From contig NZ_VCCH02000005.1 of the NCBI RefSeq assembly GCF_005938675.2, positions 1 to 64,000 of the forward strand: a stretch of 64,000 nt of DNA, written 5' to 3'. This stretch comes from Mycobacterium sp. KBS0706. Its GTDB lineage: Bacteria; Pseudomonadota; Alphaproteobacteria; DSM-16000; Inquilinaceae. The translations under genes and the position numbers were made by a program. Below are positions 52,660 to 64,000 of the stretch, in pieces. The notes under the pieces are model-generated. The model was not told the DNA's origin, searched no databases, and saw only the letters and a program-made list of their open reading frames with translations. Each line of letters starts with the position of its first letter. The stretch's first letter is position 1.

Positions 52660-53487
52660 ATGACGTCGATCGCGTTGTTCGGGGCTGGCGGCAAGATGGG
52701 CTTCCGGCTGTCCAGCAACCTGAAGGGGTCGCGCTTCGACGTGCGCCATGTCGAGGTCGGCGAGGCCGGCCGCGCCCAGCTGAAGGCCAGGCTCGGCGTC
52801 GACTGCGTCCCGGCCGATACGGCGCTGGACGGCGCCGATGTCGTCATCCTGGCCGTGCCCGACACGCTGATCGGCAAGGTTGCCGCCGGGATCGAGAAGC
52901 AGCTGAAGCCCGGCACCATGGTGGTGGCGCTGGACGCCGCCGCCCCCTTCGCCGGCCACCTGCCGAAGCGCGACGACCTGACCTATTTCGTCACCCATCC
53001 CTGCCATCCGCCGATCTTCAACGACGAGACCGAGATGGCGGCGAAGACCGACTATTTCGGCGGCATCGCGGCCAAGCAGCACATCGTCTCCGCCCTGATG
53101 CAGGGGCCGGAGGAGGCCTATGCCCTGGGCGAGGAGGTCGCCAAGGTGATCTGGGCCCCGGTGATGCGCTCGCACCGGGTCTCGGTCGAGCAGATGGCGC
53201 TGCTGGAGCCCGGCCTGTCCGAGACTGTCTGCGCCACGCTGCTGGTGGTGATGCGCGAGGCGATGGACGAGGTGGTGGCCCGCGGCGTGACCCATGACGC
53301 GGCCCGCGACTTCCTGCTGGGCCATCTGAACGTGCTGGCCTCGGTCATCTTCGACGAGCGCGAGGGCGTGTTCTCCGACGCCTGCAACAAGGCGATCGAG
53401 TTCGGCAAGCCGGTGCTGATGCGGCCGGACTGGAAACGGGTGTTCGAGCCGGACGAGATCGCGGCCAGCATCCAGCGCATCACCTGA
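52660..53487 (+). CDS. PGDH-like oxidoreductase, candidate D-apionate oxidoisomerase
   Basis: This 275-aa protein has the Rossmann start TSIALFGAGGKMGFRLSSNL. A helical C-terminal domain follows, with FVTHPCHPPIFND, WAPVMRSHRVSVEQMALLEP and GHLNVLASVIFDE. It is usually annotated as a phosphogluconate-dehydrogenase-like protein. The same family includes ApnO, which oxidises and rearranges D-apionate to 3-oxo-isoapionate. The neighbouring RuBisCO-like protein and DUF1537 kinase make that the best hypothesis. First gene of the rightward operon. Confidence 0.87.
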   Translation: MTSIALFGAGGKMGFRLSSNLKGSRFDVRHVEVGEAGRAQLKARLGVDCVPADTALDGADVVILAVPDTLIGKVAAGIEKQLKPGTMVVALDAAAPFAGHLPKRDDLTYFVTHPCHPPIFNDETEMAAKTDYFGGIAAKQHIVSALMQGPEEAYALGEEVAKVIWAPVMRSHRVSVEQMALLEPGLSETVCATLLVVMREAMDEVVARGVTHDAARDFLLGHLNVLASVIFDEREGVFSDACNKAIEFGKPVLMRPDWKRVFEPDEIAASIQRIT

Positions 53488-54486
<999 letters not shown>

Positions 54487-54511
54487 GGGCGGTCGAGGCT
54501 GGAGCCCCGCG

Positions 54512-55180
54512 ATGGCGCCGTCCCGATGCCTGGCGATCGCGATCCTGGCCGCCGGCCTGCCGCTGGCCGCCTGCAAGCTCGTCAAGAACGAGCCGCCGCA
54601 GGTGGCCTCGACGGCGGGCAGCGTCGCGACCTCCTTCGACAACCCGGCCTTCGACCCGGAGAAGACGGTCGAGGAGATCTGGCAGCCGAAGCTGCTGCCC
54701 TATCTGAAGGCCAAGACCGGCCCCTTCGCGGAGGTGCGGCAGGCGGTGCAGGGCGGCCCGGACGAGGCCGGCAAGCGCTTCGGCTACCGGGCGGTGGACA
54801 GCATGCCCTGGACCGTGGCGGCGACGATCGAAGGGAAGATCACGGCGGCCGACACCGGCACCCGGGCGGCGACCATCGAGGTCGACACCGATGGCGACGG
54901 CGCCGCCGACCTGACCGTGCAGATCGGCCCGGTGTTCAAGGGCACGGCGCTGCGCGACAGCATCGACTTCGTCTCGTTCAACAGCTTCGCCAACCAGATC
55001 GAATACGCCAAATTCGGCAAGGCGCTTAACGCCCACATCTACAACGCCACGCTGACGGCGCTGCCGCGGGACAAGCTGGTGGGGCGGACGGTGACGCTGC
55101 TGGGCGTCTTCACCCTGGACGACCCGAAGGCGAAGCCGCTGGTCACCCCGGCCGAGCTCAGCCTGGAGGCGGTGCCGTGA
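54512..55180 (+). CDS. DUF2291 lipoprotein of a sugar ABC operon
   Basis: This 222-aa protein has a lipobox (GLPLAAC, acylated Cys21), so it is anchored in a membrane on the periplasmic side. The mature part (VEEIWQPKLLPYLKAKTGPF, ATIEVDTDGDGAADLTVQIG, GTALRDSIDFVSFNSFANQI) fits the DUF2291 family. That family is found in ribose-type ABC operons and has no firm function. It ends in a 4-bp overlap with the ATPase gene. Confidence 0.88.
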   Translation: MAPSRCLAIAILAAGLPLAACKLVKNEPPQVASTAGSVATSFDNPAFDPEKTVEEIWQPKLLPYLKAKTGPFAEVRQAVQGGPDEAGKRFGYRAVDSMPWTVAATIEGKITAADTGTRAATIEVDTDGDGAADLTVQIGPVFKGTALRDSIDFVSFNSFANQIEYAKFGKALNAHIYNATLTALPRDKLVGRTVTLLGVFTLDDPKAKPLVTPAELSLEAVP

Positions 55181-56721
55181 CCGAGGCCCCTGCCCTCCAG
55201 GTCGAGGGGGTGACCAAGGTCTATCCCGGCACGGTGGCGCTGAAGGGCGTCGACTTCACCGTGCATCGCGGCGCGGTCAACGTCCTGGTCGGCGAGAACG
55301 GCGCCGGCAAGTCGACGCTGATGAAGATCATCGCCGGGGTCGAGCAGCCGACCGAAGGCCGCGTCCTGGTCGATGGCAAGCCGGTGGTGCTGCACAGCCC
55401 GCAGGACGCCGCCCGGCACGGCATCGGCATCGTGTTCCAGGAGCTGAACCTCTGCGCCAACCTGTCGGTGGCGGAGAACATCTTCATGGCGCGCGAGCTC
55501 AAGGGCGGGCTGCGCGGCATCGACCATCGCGGCCAGAACCAAAGGGCGGCGGAGCTGCTGCGGCGGCTGGAGCACGACATCGACCCGCGCGCCGAGGTCG
55601 GCGACCTGGGCATCGGCCAGCAGCAGATCGTCGAGATCGCCAAGGCGCTGGCGCAGGATGCCCGCATCCTGATCATGGACGAGCCGACCTCGGCCCTCAG
55701 CGCCGCCGAGGTCGAGATCCTGTTCCGGGTGATCGCCGAGCTGAAGGCCCAGGGCGTCGCCATCGTCTACATCTCGCACCGGCTGGAGGAGCTGGTGCGG
55801 ATCGGCGACTACATCACCGTGCTGCGCGACGGCCGCATCACCGGCCATGAGCGGATGGGGCAGATCGGCGTGCCCTGGATCGTGCGGCAGATGGTCGGCT
55901 CCGCCATGAAGGATTTCGCGGCACCGGGCGACCGGCCGCCGGGGCCGGAGGTGTTCCGGGCCGAGGCGATCTGCCTGCCGCGGACGACCGGCGGCTATGC
56001 GGTCGACCATGTCTCGCTGTCGCTCCGGGCGGGCGAGATCCTCGGCCTCTATGGGCTTATGGGCGCCGGACGGACCGAGCTGTTCGACTGCATCATGGGC
56101 CGCCACCCCTATTCCCGCGGCGCGATCTATCTCGATGGCGAGCGGGTGATGGCGCGCGACGTGACCGGGCGGATCCGCCGCGGCCTCGCCATCATCCCGG
56201 AGGACCGGCAGCGCGACGGGCTGGTGCCGATCCTGTCGGTGGCCGAGAACCTGACCCTGTCCAGCCTGCGGCGCTTCAAGCGCGGCTTCCATCTGCGCCG
56301 GTCGGCCGAGATCGAGGCGGCGCGGCGGTCGATCCGCGAGCTGGCGATCAAGGTGTCGGATCCGGGCATCGAGGTCAGCGCGCTGTCGGGCGGCAACCAG
56401 CAGAAGGTGGTGATCGGCAAGGCGCTGATGACCGGCCCGCGGGTGCTGCTGATGGACGAGCCCAGCCGCGGCATCGATGTCGGCGCCAAGGCCGAGATCT
56501 TCCGGGTGATGCGCGACCTCGCCGCCCAGGGCCTCGGAATCCTGTTCGCCACCTCGGACCTCGAGGAGGTGATGGCGCTGTCGGACCGGATCGCGGTGAT
56601 GAGCAACGGCCGGCTTGTCGAGATCTTCGACCGCGCCACGGCGACCGAGGACCGCGTCGTCGCGGCGTCGGCCGCCGGGCATGGACCTGACCAAGGCCTC
56701 AGGGAGGAGGCGCGCGCATGA
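55177..56721 (+). CDS. Sugar ABC transporter ATP-binding protein (RbsA type, two ABC domains)
   Basis: This 514-aa protein has the first domain with GENGAGKST, the degenerate signature LGIGQQQIVE and Walker B ILIMDEPTSAL. The second domain has the typical altered Walker A GLMGAGRTE, LSGGNQQKV and VLLMDEPSRGID. It powers the RbsC-type permease that follows (4-bp overlap). GTG start. Confidence 0.96.
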   Translation: MTEAPALQVEGVTKVYPGTVALKGVDFTVHRGAVNVLVGENGAGKSTLMKIIAGVEQPTEGRVLVDGKPVVLHSPQDAARHGIGIVFQELNLCANLSVAENIFMARELKGGLRGIDHRGQNQRAAELLRRLEHDIDPRAEVGDLGIGQQQIVEIAKALAQDARILIMDEPTSALSAAEVEILFRVIAELKAQGVAIVYISHRLEELVRIGDYITVLRDGRITGHERMGQIGVPWIVRQMVGSAMKDFAAPGDRPPGPEVFRAEAICLPRTTGGYAVDHVSLSLRAGEILGLYGLMGAGRTELFDCIMGRHPYSRGAIYLDGERVMARDVTGRIRRGLAIIPEDRQRDGLVPILSVAENLTLSSLRRFKRGFHLRRSAEIEAARRSIRELAIKVSDPGIEVSALSGGNQQKVVIGKALMTGPRVLLMDEPSRGIDVGAKAEIFRVMRDLAAQGLGILFATSDLEEVMALSDRIAVMSNGRLVEIFDRATATEDRVVAASAAGHGPDQGLREEARA

Positions 56722-57791
56722 TGGCAGCGGACAAGGCGGCCGGGCGGGAGGGGTGGAGCAGCGACGCCATCGCGCTCCATCTGATGAAGCTGCGCACCTT
56801 CATCGCGCTGTTCGCGGTGCTGATCGTGTTCTCGGCGATCGCGCCGAACTTCCTCAGCACCGCCAACCTGATCCTGATGTCGAAGCATGTCGCGCTGAAC
56901 GCCTTCCTGGCGATCGGCATGACCTTCGTCATCATCACCGGCGGCATCGACCTGTCGGTCGGGTCGATCGTCGGGCTGTGCGGCATGGTGGCGGGCGGGC
57001 TGATCCTGCACGGCATCGACCTCTCGGCGCTCGGCTTCGAGTACACGCTGTATTTCAACGTGCCGGAGATCATGCTGATCACCCTCGCCCTCGGGGTGGC
57101 GATCGGCGCGGTCAACGGCCTCTTGATCACCCGGCTGAAGGTGGCACCGTTCATCGCCACGCTGGGAACGCTCTACGTCGCCCGCGGCGCGGCGCTGCTG
57201 CTGTCCGACGGCGCCACCTTCCCCAACCTCGCGGGCAAGGCGGAGCTCGGCACCACCGGCTTCGCCACGCTCGGCGCCGGTACCTTCCTGGGCCTGCCGC
57301 TGACCATCTGGCTCTTGATCCTGGTCGCCGCCGGGGCCGCCTATCTCGCCGCGCGCACGCCGCTGGGCCGGCACATCTTCGCTGTCGGCGGCAATGAGCG
57401 CGCATCGGGCCTGTCCGGCGTCCGGGTCAACCGGGTGAAGATGTTCGTCTACATGTTCTCCGGCTTCTGTGCCGCGCTGGTCGGGCTGATCATCTCGTCG
57501 CAGCTGATGGCCTCGCACCCGGCGACGGGCGAGACCTTCGAGCTGAACGCCATCGCCGCGGCAGTGCTGGGCGGCACTTCGATGTCCGGCGGCCGTGGCA
57601 CGATCGGCGGCACCATCATCGGCGCCTTCGTCATCGGCATCCTGTCGGATGGCCTCGTGATGATGGGCGTCAGCTCGTTCTGGCAGACCGTGATCAAGGG
57701 GCTGGTGATCATCACCGCGGTCGTGGTCGACCAGGCGCAGCGCCGGCTGCAGCAGCGCGTGGTGCTGCGCCGCATGGCGCGGGAGGGCTGA
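56718..57791 (+). CDS. Ribose-type sugar ABC transporter permease
   Basis: This 357-aa membrane protein has eight or more hydrophobic helices and RbsC landmarks: IGMTFVIITGGIDLSVGSI, VNGLLITRLKVAPFIATLGT, IFAVGGNERASGLSGV and AVLGGTSMSGGRGTIGGTIIG. It ends one base before the next gene's spacer (2 bp gap), so transporter and dehydrogenase are one unit. Confidence 0.95.
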   Translation: MMAADKAAGREGWSSDAIALHLMKLRTFIALFAVLIVFSAIAPNFLSTANLILMSKHVALNAFLAIGMTFVIITGGIDLSVGSIVGLCGMVAGGLILHGIDLSALGFEYTLYFNVPEIMLITLALGVAIGAVNGLLITRLKVAPFIATLGTLYVARGAALLLSDGATFPNLAGKAELGTTGFATLGAGTFLGLPLTIWLLILVAAGAAYLAARTPLGRHIFAVGGNERASGLSGVRVNRVKMFVYMFSGFCAALVGLIISSQLMASHPATGETFELNAIAAAVLGGTSMSGGRGTIGGTIIGAFVIGILSDGLVMMGVSSFWQTVIKGLVIITAVVVDQAQRRLQQRVVLRRMAREG

Positions 57792-57792
57792 G

Positions 57793-58818
57793 ATGCTGCG
57801 CGGCGCCCTGATCGGCTGCGGCTTCTTCGCCGTCAACCAGCTGCACGGCTGGCGCGATGCCGAGGGGGCGGAGATCGTGGCGCTGTGCGACCGCGACCCG
57901 GCCCGGCTGGAGCAAGCGGGACAGGATTTCGACATCGCCCGGCTCTACGCCGATGCCGAGGAGATGCTGGCGCGCGAGGCGCCTGACTTCGTCGACATCG
58001 CCACCACGGTGCCGAGCCACCGGCCGCTGGTCGAACTCGCCGCGCGGCACCGGGTGCCGGTGATCTGCCAGAAGCCCTTCGCCGCGACGCTGGACGACGC
58101 GAAGGCCATGGTCGCGGCCTGCGCGGCGGCGGGCGTGCCCCTGATGGTGCATGAGAACTTCCGCTGGCAGTCGCCGATCCAGGCGGTGCGCCGGGTGATC
58201 GAGTCCGGCCGGATCGGCGAGGTGTTCTGGGGCCGCGTCTCGTTCCGCTCGGCCTATGACGTGTTCTCCGGCCAGCCCTACCTGGCCACCGGCGAGCGCT
58301 TCATCATCGAGGACCTCGGCATCCACAGCCTCGATATCGCCCGCTTCCTGTTCGGCGACGCCACCCGCCTGACCGCGCGGACCCGCCGGGTCAACCCGGC
58401 GATCCGCGGCGAGGATGTCGCGACCATGCTGCTGGACCATGAAGGCGGGGTGACCTCGGTGGTCGACTGCTCCTATGCCACGCGGCTGGAGACGGAGCCG
58501 TTCCCGGAGACGCTGGTCGAGGTCGACGGCAGCACAGGCACGATCCGACTGGGCCAGGGCTACCGCATGGTGGTCACCGGCCGCGACGGCAGCGAGGCGC
58601 TCGACGTCTCCCCGCGCCTCCTGCCCTGGGCCAGCCGCCCCTGGCACACCATCCAGGAGAGCGTGGCGGCGATCCAGCAGCATTGGGTGGACAGCCTGCG
58701 CGCCGGGCGGGAGCCGGCGACCTCCGGCCGCGACAACCTCAAGACCCTGGCGCTGGTCGAGGCCGCCTATCGCAGCGCCGGGACCGGGCAGACGATCGAG
58801 CTGGCGGATCTGCCGTGA
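57793..58818 (+). CDS. Gfo/Idh/MocA-family dehydrogenase, candidate D-apiose dehydrogenase
   Basis: This 341-aa protein has an N-terminal NAD fold (LRGALIGCGFFAVNQLHGWR) and CQKPFAATLDDA with the catalytic lysine. HENFRWQSPIQAVRRVIESG and IEDLGIHSLDIARFLFGD carry active-site residues. ApsD, the enzyme that oxidises D-apiose to the apionolactone, is of this family. Being the last gene of the transporter operon it would be the first enzyme to meet the imported sugar. The name is inferred from context. Confidence 0.9.
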   Translation: MLRGALIGCGFFAVNQLHGWRDAEGAEIVALCDRDPARLEQAGQDFDIARLYADAEEMLAREAPDFVDIATTVPSHRPLVELAARHRVPVICQKPFAATLDDAKAMVAACAAAGVPLMVHENFRWQSPIQAVRRVIESGRIGEVFWGRVSFRSAYDVFSGQPYLATGERFIIEDLGIHSLDIARFLFGDATRLTARTRRVNPAIRGEDVATMLLDHEGGVTSVVDCSYATRLETEPFPETLVEVDGSTGTIRLGQGYRMVVTGRDGSEALDVSPRLLPWASRPWHTIQESVAAIQQHWVDSLRAGREPATSGRDNLKTLALVEAAYRSAGTGQTIELADLP

Positions 58819-58885
58819 CCGACCGTGCCGATCGCCCGGTGCGGAGGGGCGACACCCTCATGGGGCATGGGCAAGTCGTCTGGGC

Positions 58886-59404
58886 CTATGCCTCGAGGAA
58901 CAGGCTGATAGCGGAGTGAATGGCGCCCAATGACACCGGCTTGTCGAGGACGATAGCCGCCGGCATCGCGCTGATCACGTTCCCGCCATAGGCGGTCATG
59001 AAGCAGAACGGTATTCGCCTGCGCCGTAGAATCTCGACCACCGGAAAGACCAGGAGGCCGCGCTGCAAGCGAACGTCGAGCAGGGCTCCATCAAGCGTCT
59101 CCGAGTTTGCGAGCTCGATCGCCGCGCCCAGGCTGCCGACGGGGCCGACCACCTCCAGCCCCCTGGCGCGGATCGCGTCGCTGACCTGATCGGCCTGCAT
59201 CAGGTCATCCTCCACCAGCAGGATGCGGCTGCGCCCGACGGCCCCCAGAACAAGGCTCGCCCGGCCACCCGACAGAGGCCGATCAGGCTCGGACCGCGGT
59301 GCCGATATCTTGCCTGCGCGCGCATGGTCCAGCAGGCCTCGCAGACCAAGGAATTGGAGGAGCAGCAATATAGGCAAAGCATGGCAAGATTTATACAGGA
59401 TCAC
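58886..59404 (-). CDS. Stand-alone response regulator receiver domain
   Basis: The core (about residues 59-172 of the longest frame) is a complete receiver: SRILLVEDDLMQADQV with the acidic pair, GALLDVRL with the phospho-acceptor aspartate, FMTAYGG with the Thr switch, and VLDKPVS with the lysine. There is no output domain. The frame is open from a GTG at 59404, but the first ~55 residues look non-coding. No ATG, GTG or TTG lies in frame just before the core, so the true start is unclear. It neighbours CheB and CheB/CheR-kinase genes and may be a phosphate carrier for the kinase. Confidence 0.75.
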   Translation of the reverse strand: MILYKSCHALPILLLLQFLGLRGLLDHARAGKISAPRSEPDRPLSGGRASLVLGAVGRSRILLVEDDLMQADQVSDAIRARGLEVVGPVGSLGAAIELANSETLDGALLDVRLQRGLLVFPVVEILRRRRIPFCFMTAYGGNVISAMPAAIVLDKPVSLGAIHSAISLFLEA

Positions 59405-59510
59405 AATCTAGAATATCGGATGAGACCCAATACTTTCAAATCGAGCGAGCATTTGCCTACTGCGAGGCAAAATCACCCGCGGGGAGGCCGCCGCCCGCCC
59501 CCTGCCCGGC

Positions 59511-60521
59511 TCATCGCGTCCGGCCCGGCTCCTCTGCCGCCTGGAGCCGCAGCAGAGTCGATCGGATCGCTTCCGCCTGATGCGCGAAGATCTTCGCCCG
59601 CTCCGACCACAGGCGGGCGGTCTCTGCGTGCCTTTGCCGGGCGGCCTGCTCGCCGAGGCGGCGCAGCATGCGGCTGCGTTCCTCCAGGGTCCGCAGGGCT
59701 GTTTCCATCGCCTTCGTCACCTCCCCCGACATGGCATGGCCGAGGGATGCGGCCGAATAGGCGTGGCCGATATGGCAGCGATGGCGCAGCGTGTCGCCGT
59801 CGTTCAGCTCCCACAGCACCCCGCCGCAATCCGGGCAGGTGAACATCGACCGCTCGCCCAACTGGTCGAGCAGGTCGGCGTTGTCGATGTCATCCTTGGC
59901 CATGATGTTGGCCTCCAGCTGGACGTCCGGCGGCACCGGCACCGGCCGGCCCGCGGCGTCGGCCACCAATCGGGCGAGCAGGCCCGGCATGGCGTCGAGC
60001 GCGGCCACGTGGTCCACCTCGGTCATCGCCAGCGCATTGCGCGGCATGTCCGGATATTCGGCATCGGCCGGATCCTGAACCACGGTGACGGCACCGCAGC
60101 GCTTCAGCGCGCGCAGGCCGGCGCTGCCGTCGTCGAGATAGCCGGTCAGCACCACGCCGATGCTGCGCGGACCGCAGCAGACGGCGATGCTGCGGAACAG
60201 CGTGTCGATCGACGGCCGAGAACTGTTCTCCCATGCGCCGCGGTTGAGCCGCAGCGTGTCCTCCTGCAGCAGCAGGTGGTGGTCCGGCGGGGCGATGTGG
60301 ATCCGGCCCCGCGTCGCCGGCCTGCCATCCTCGGCGAAGCCGGCGGGCAGCGGTCCCGCCCGCTCCAGGATGCCGGGCAAGGTGCCGTGATGATCGCTTT
60401 TCAGGTGCTGCACGACCAGCACCGCCGCATCGAGCCCGGCCGGCAGCCCGGCGACAATGCGCTTCAGGGCGGACAGGCCGCCCGCCGATGCGCCGATCGC
60501 CACGATGTCGTGGTTGGGCAT
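59511..60521 (-). CDS. CheB-type methylesterase without receiver domain
   Basis: This 336-aa protein has the catalytic Ser in IGASAGGLSAL (Ser12), the His in VVQHLKSDHHG and the Asp in TGYLDDGSAGL, the CheB triad. It has no N-terminal receiver. After residue ~215 a cysteine/histidine block (FTCPDCGGVLW...HRCHIGHAYS) looks like a small zinc-binding unit, followed by a helical tail. Start at 60521 has GAGGAG 6 bases upstream; an ATG at 60542 is less well placed. Such stand-alone esterases often belong to CheB/CheR-kinase systems that are not chemotactic. Next to the large kinase on the same strand. Confidence 0.88.
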   Translation of the reverse strand: MPNHDIVAIGASAGGLSALKRIVAGLPAGLDAAVLVVQHLKSDHHGTLPGILERAGPLPAGFAEDGRPATRGRIHIAPPDHHLLLQEDTLRLNRGAWENSSRPSIDTLFRSIAVCCGPRSIGVVLTGYLDDGSAGLRALKRCGAVTVVQDPADAEYPDMPRNALAMTEVDHVAALDAMPGLLARLVADAAGRPVPVPPDVQLEANIMAKDDIDNADLLDQLGERSMFTCPDCGGVLWELNDGDTLRHRCHIGHAYSAASLGHAMSGEVTKAMETALRTLEERSRMLRRLGEQAARQRHAETARLWSERAKIFAHQAEAIRSTLLRLQAAEEPGRTR

Positions 60522-60588
60522 GCCCTGCTCCTCGGGCGCCATGGCTCTTCCCTGGAGAACCGCAGCGGAGGCTCGGGCGTTCCCCCGG

Positions 60589-64000
<3,412 letters not shown>

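Noticed and set aside
59452-59471. TTTGCCT-N6-AGGCAAA hairpin between the receiver and CheB genes
   Set aside because: The stem is perfect but short and no T run follows on the strand of the genes, so neither terminator nor operator can be claimed.

Overview
The window is a 64 kb stretch of high-GC DNA with tight operons (many 1-8 bp stop/start overlaps, frequent GTG and TTG starts). It looks like the chromosome of an alphaproteobacterium, probably of the Rhodospirillales (Inquilinus/Azospirillum-like). That placement is an inference from the trpF-trpB-trpA-accD-folC gene order, the pqqABCDE operon, the CheB/CheR/HWE-kinase fusion and the overall style of the genes. No rRNA, tRNA, CRISPR array, prophage or intact insertion sequence was seen. 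Both ends of the window cut through genes.

Layout. 1-2.6 kb: a regulator fragment, an alpha/beta hydrolase and a 3-hydroxyisobutyrate-dehydrogenase-type enzyme (minus strand). 2.8-4.4 kb: an orphan class I-like HMG-CoA reductase with an unassigned, more AT-rich N-terminal region. 4.6-12.3 kb: the main accessory feature, a complete four-gene type I Zorya anti-phage system (zorA-zorB-zorC-zorD, minus strand, each junction a 4-bp overlap) followed by an unassigned 227-aa gene with ATGAACA-type sites in front of it. The segment is bracketed by two similar ~60-bp direct repeats. 13-18.3 kb: a giant alpha-2-macroglobulin with its thioester motif. 18.4-28.8 kb: housekeeping genes (EamA transporter, ispA, xseB, folC, accD, trpA, trpB, trpF, pyrF, a sarcosine-oxidase-type flavoenzyme), with a HigBA toxin-antitoxin pair lodged between trpA and accD on the other strand.

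28.9-33.6 kb: part of the phenylacetate degradation pathway (paaK, paaI, paaG divergent from paaZ), with a palindromic operator candidate between the two arms. 33.7-34.4 kb: a second toxin-antitoxin pair behind a perfect inverted repeat. 34.7-37.9 kb: pqqABCDE, including the 26-codon pqqA.

38.2-49.6 kb: a glutathione S-transferase, then a LacI-controlled sugar island. Two near-perfect 14-bp palindromes sit 32 bp apart upstream of lacI. Behind lacI are an oligosaccharide ABC transporter (binding protein, two permeases, ATPase), a GH63-like hydrolase, a zinc-type dehydrogenase, a Gfo/Idh/MocA dehydrogenase and a GH36 alpha-galactosidase. 49.6-58.8 kb: a second sugar island whose enzyme set (RuBisCO-like protein, DUF1537 four-carbon acid sugar kinase, PGDH-like oxidoisomerase, Gfo/Idh/MocA dehydrogenase, ribose-type ABC transporter with a DUF2291 lipoprotein) matches the known D-apiose/D-apionate catabolic route. 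Together these two islands suggest a plant-associated organism that harvests cell-wall sugars. 58.9-64 kb: a stand-alone receiver domain, a stand-alone CheB-type methylesterase and a CheB-CheR-PAS-HWE kinase that runs off the right edge.

Several intergenic gaps hold dispersed palindromic repeats (BIME-like pairs of a CTCTCCCGC..GCGGGAGAGG unit), including one inside the sugar ABC operon and one about 300-bp nested inverted structure at 50.96-51.27 kb. All family assignments are by reading the sequence and known motifs. No database search was run.
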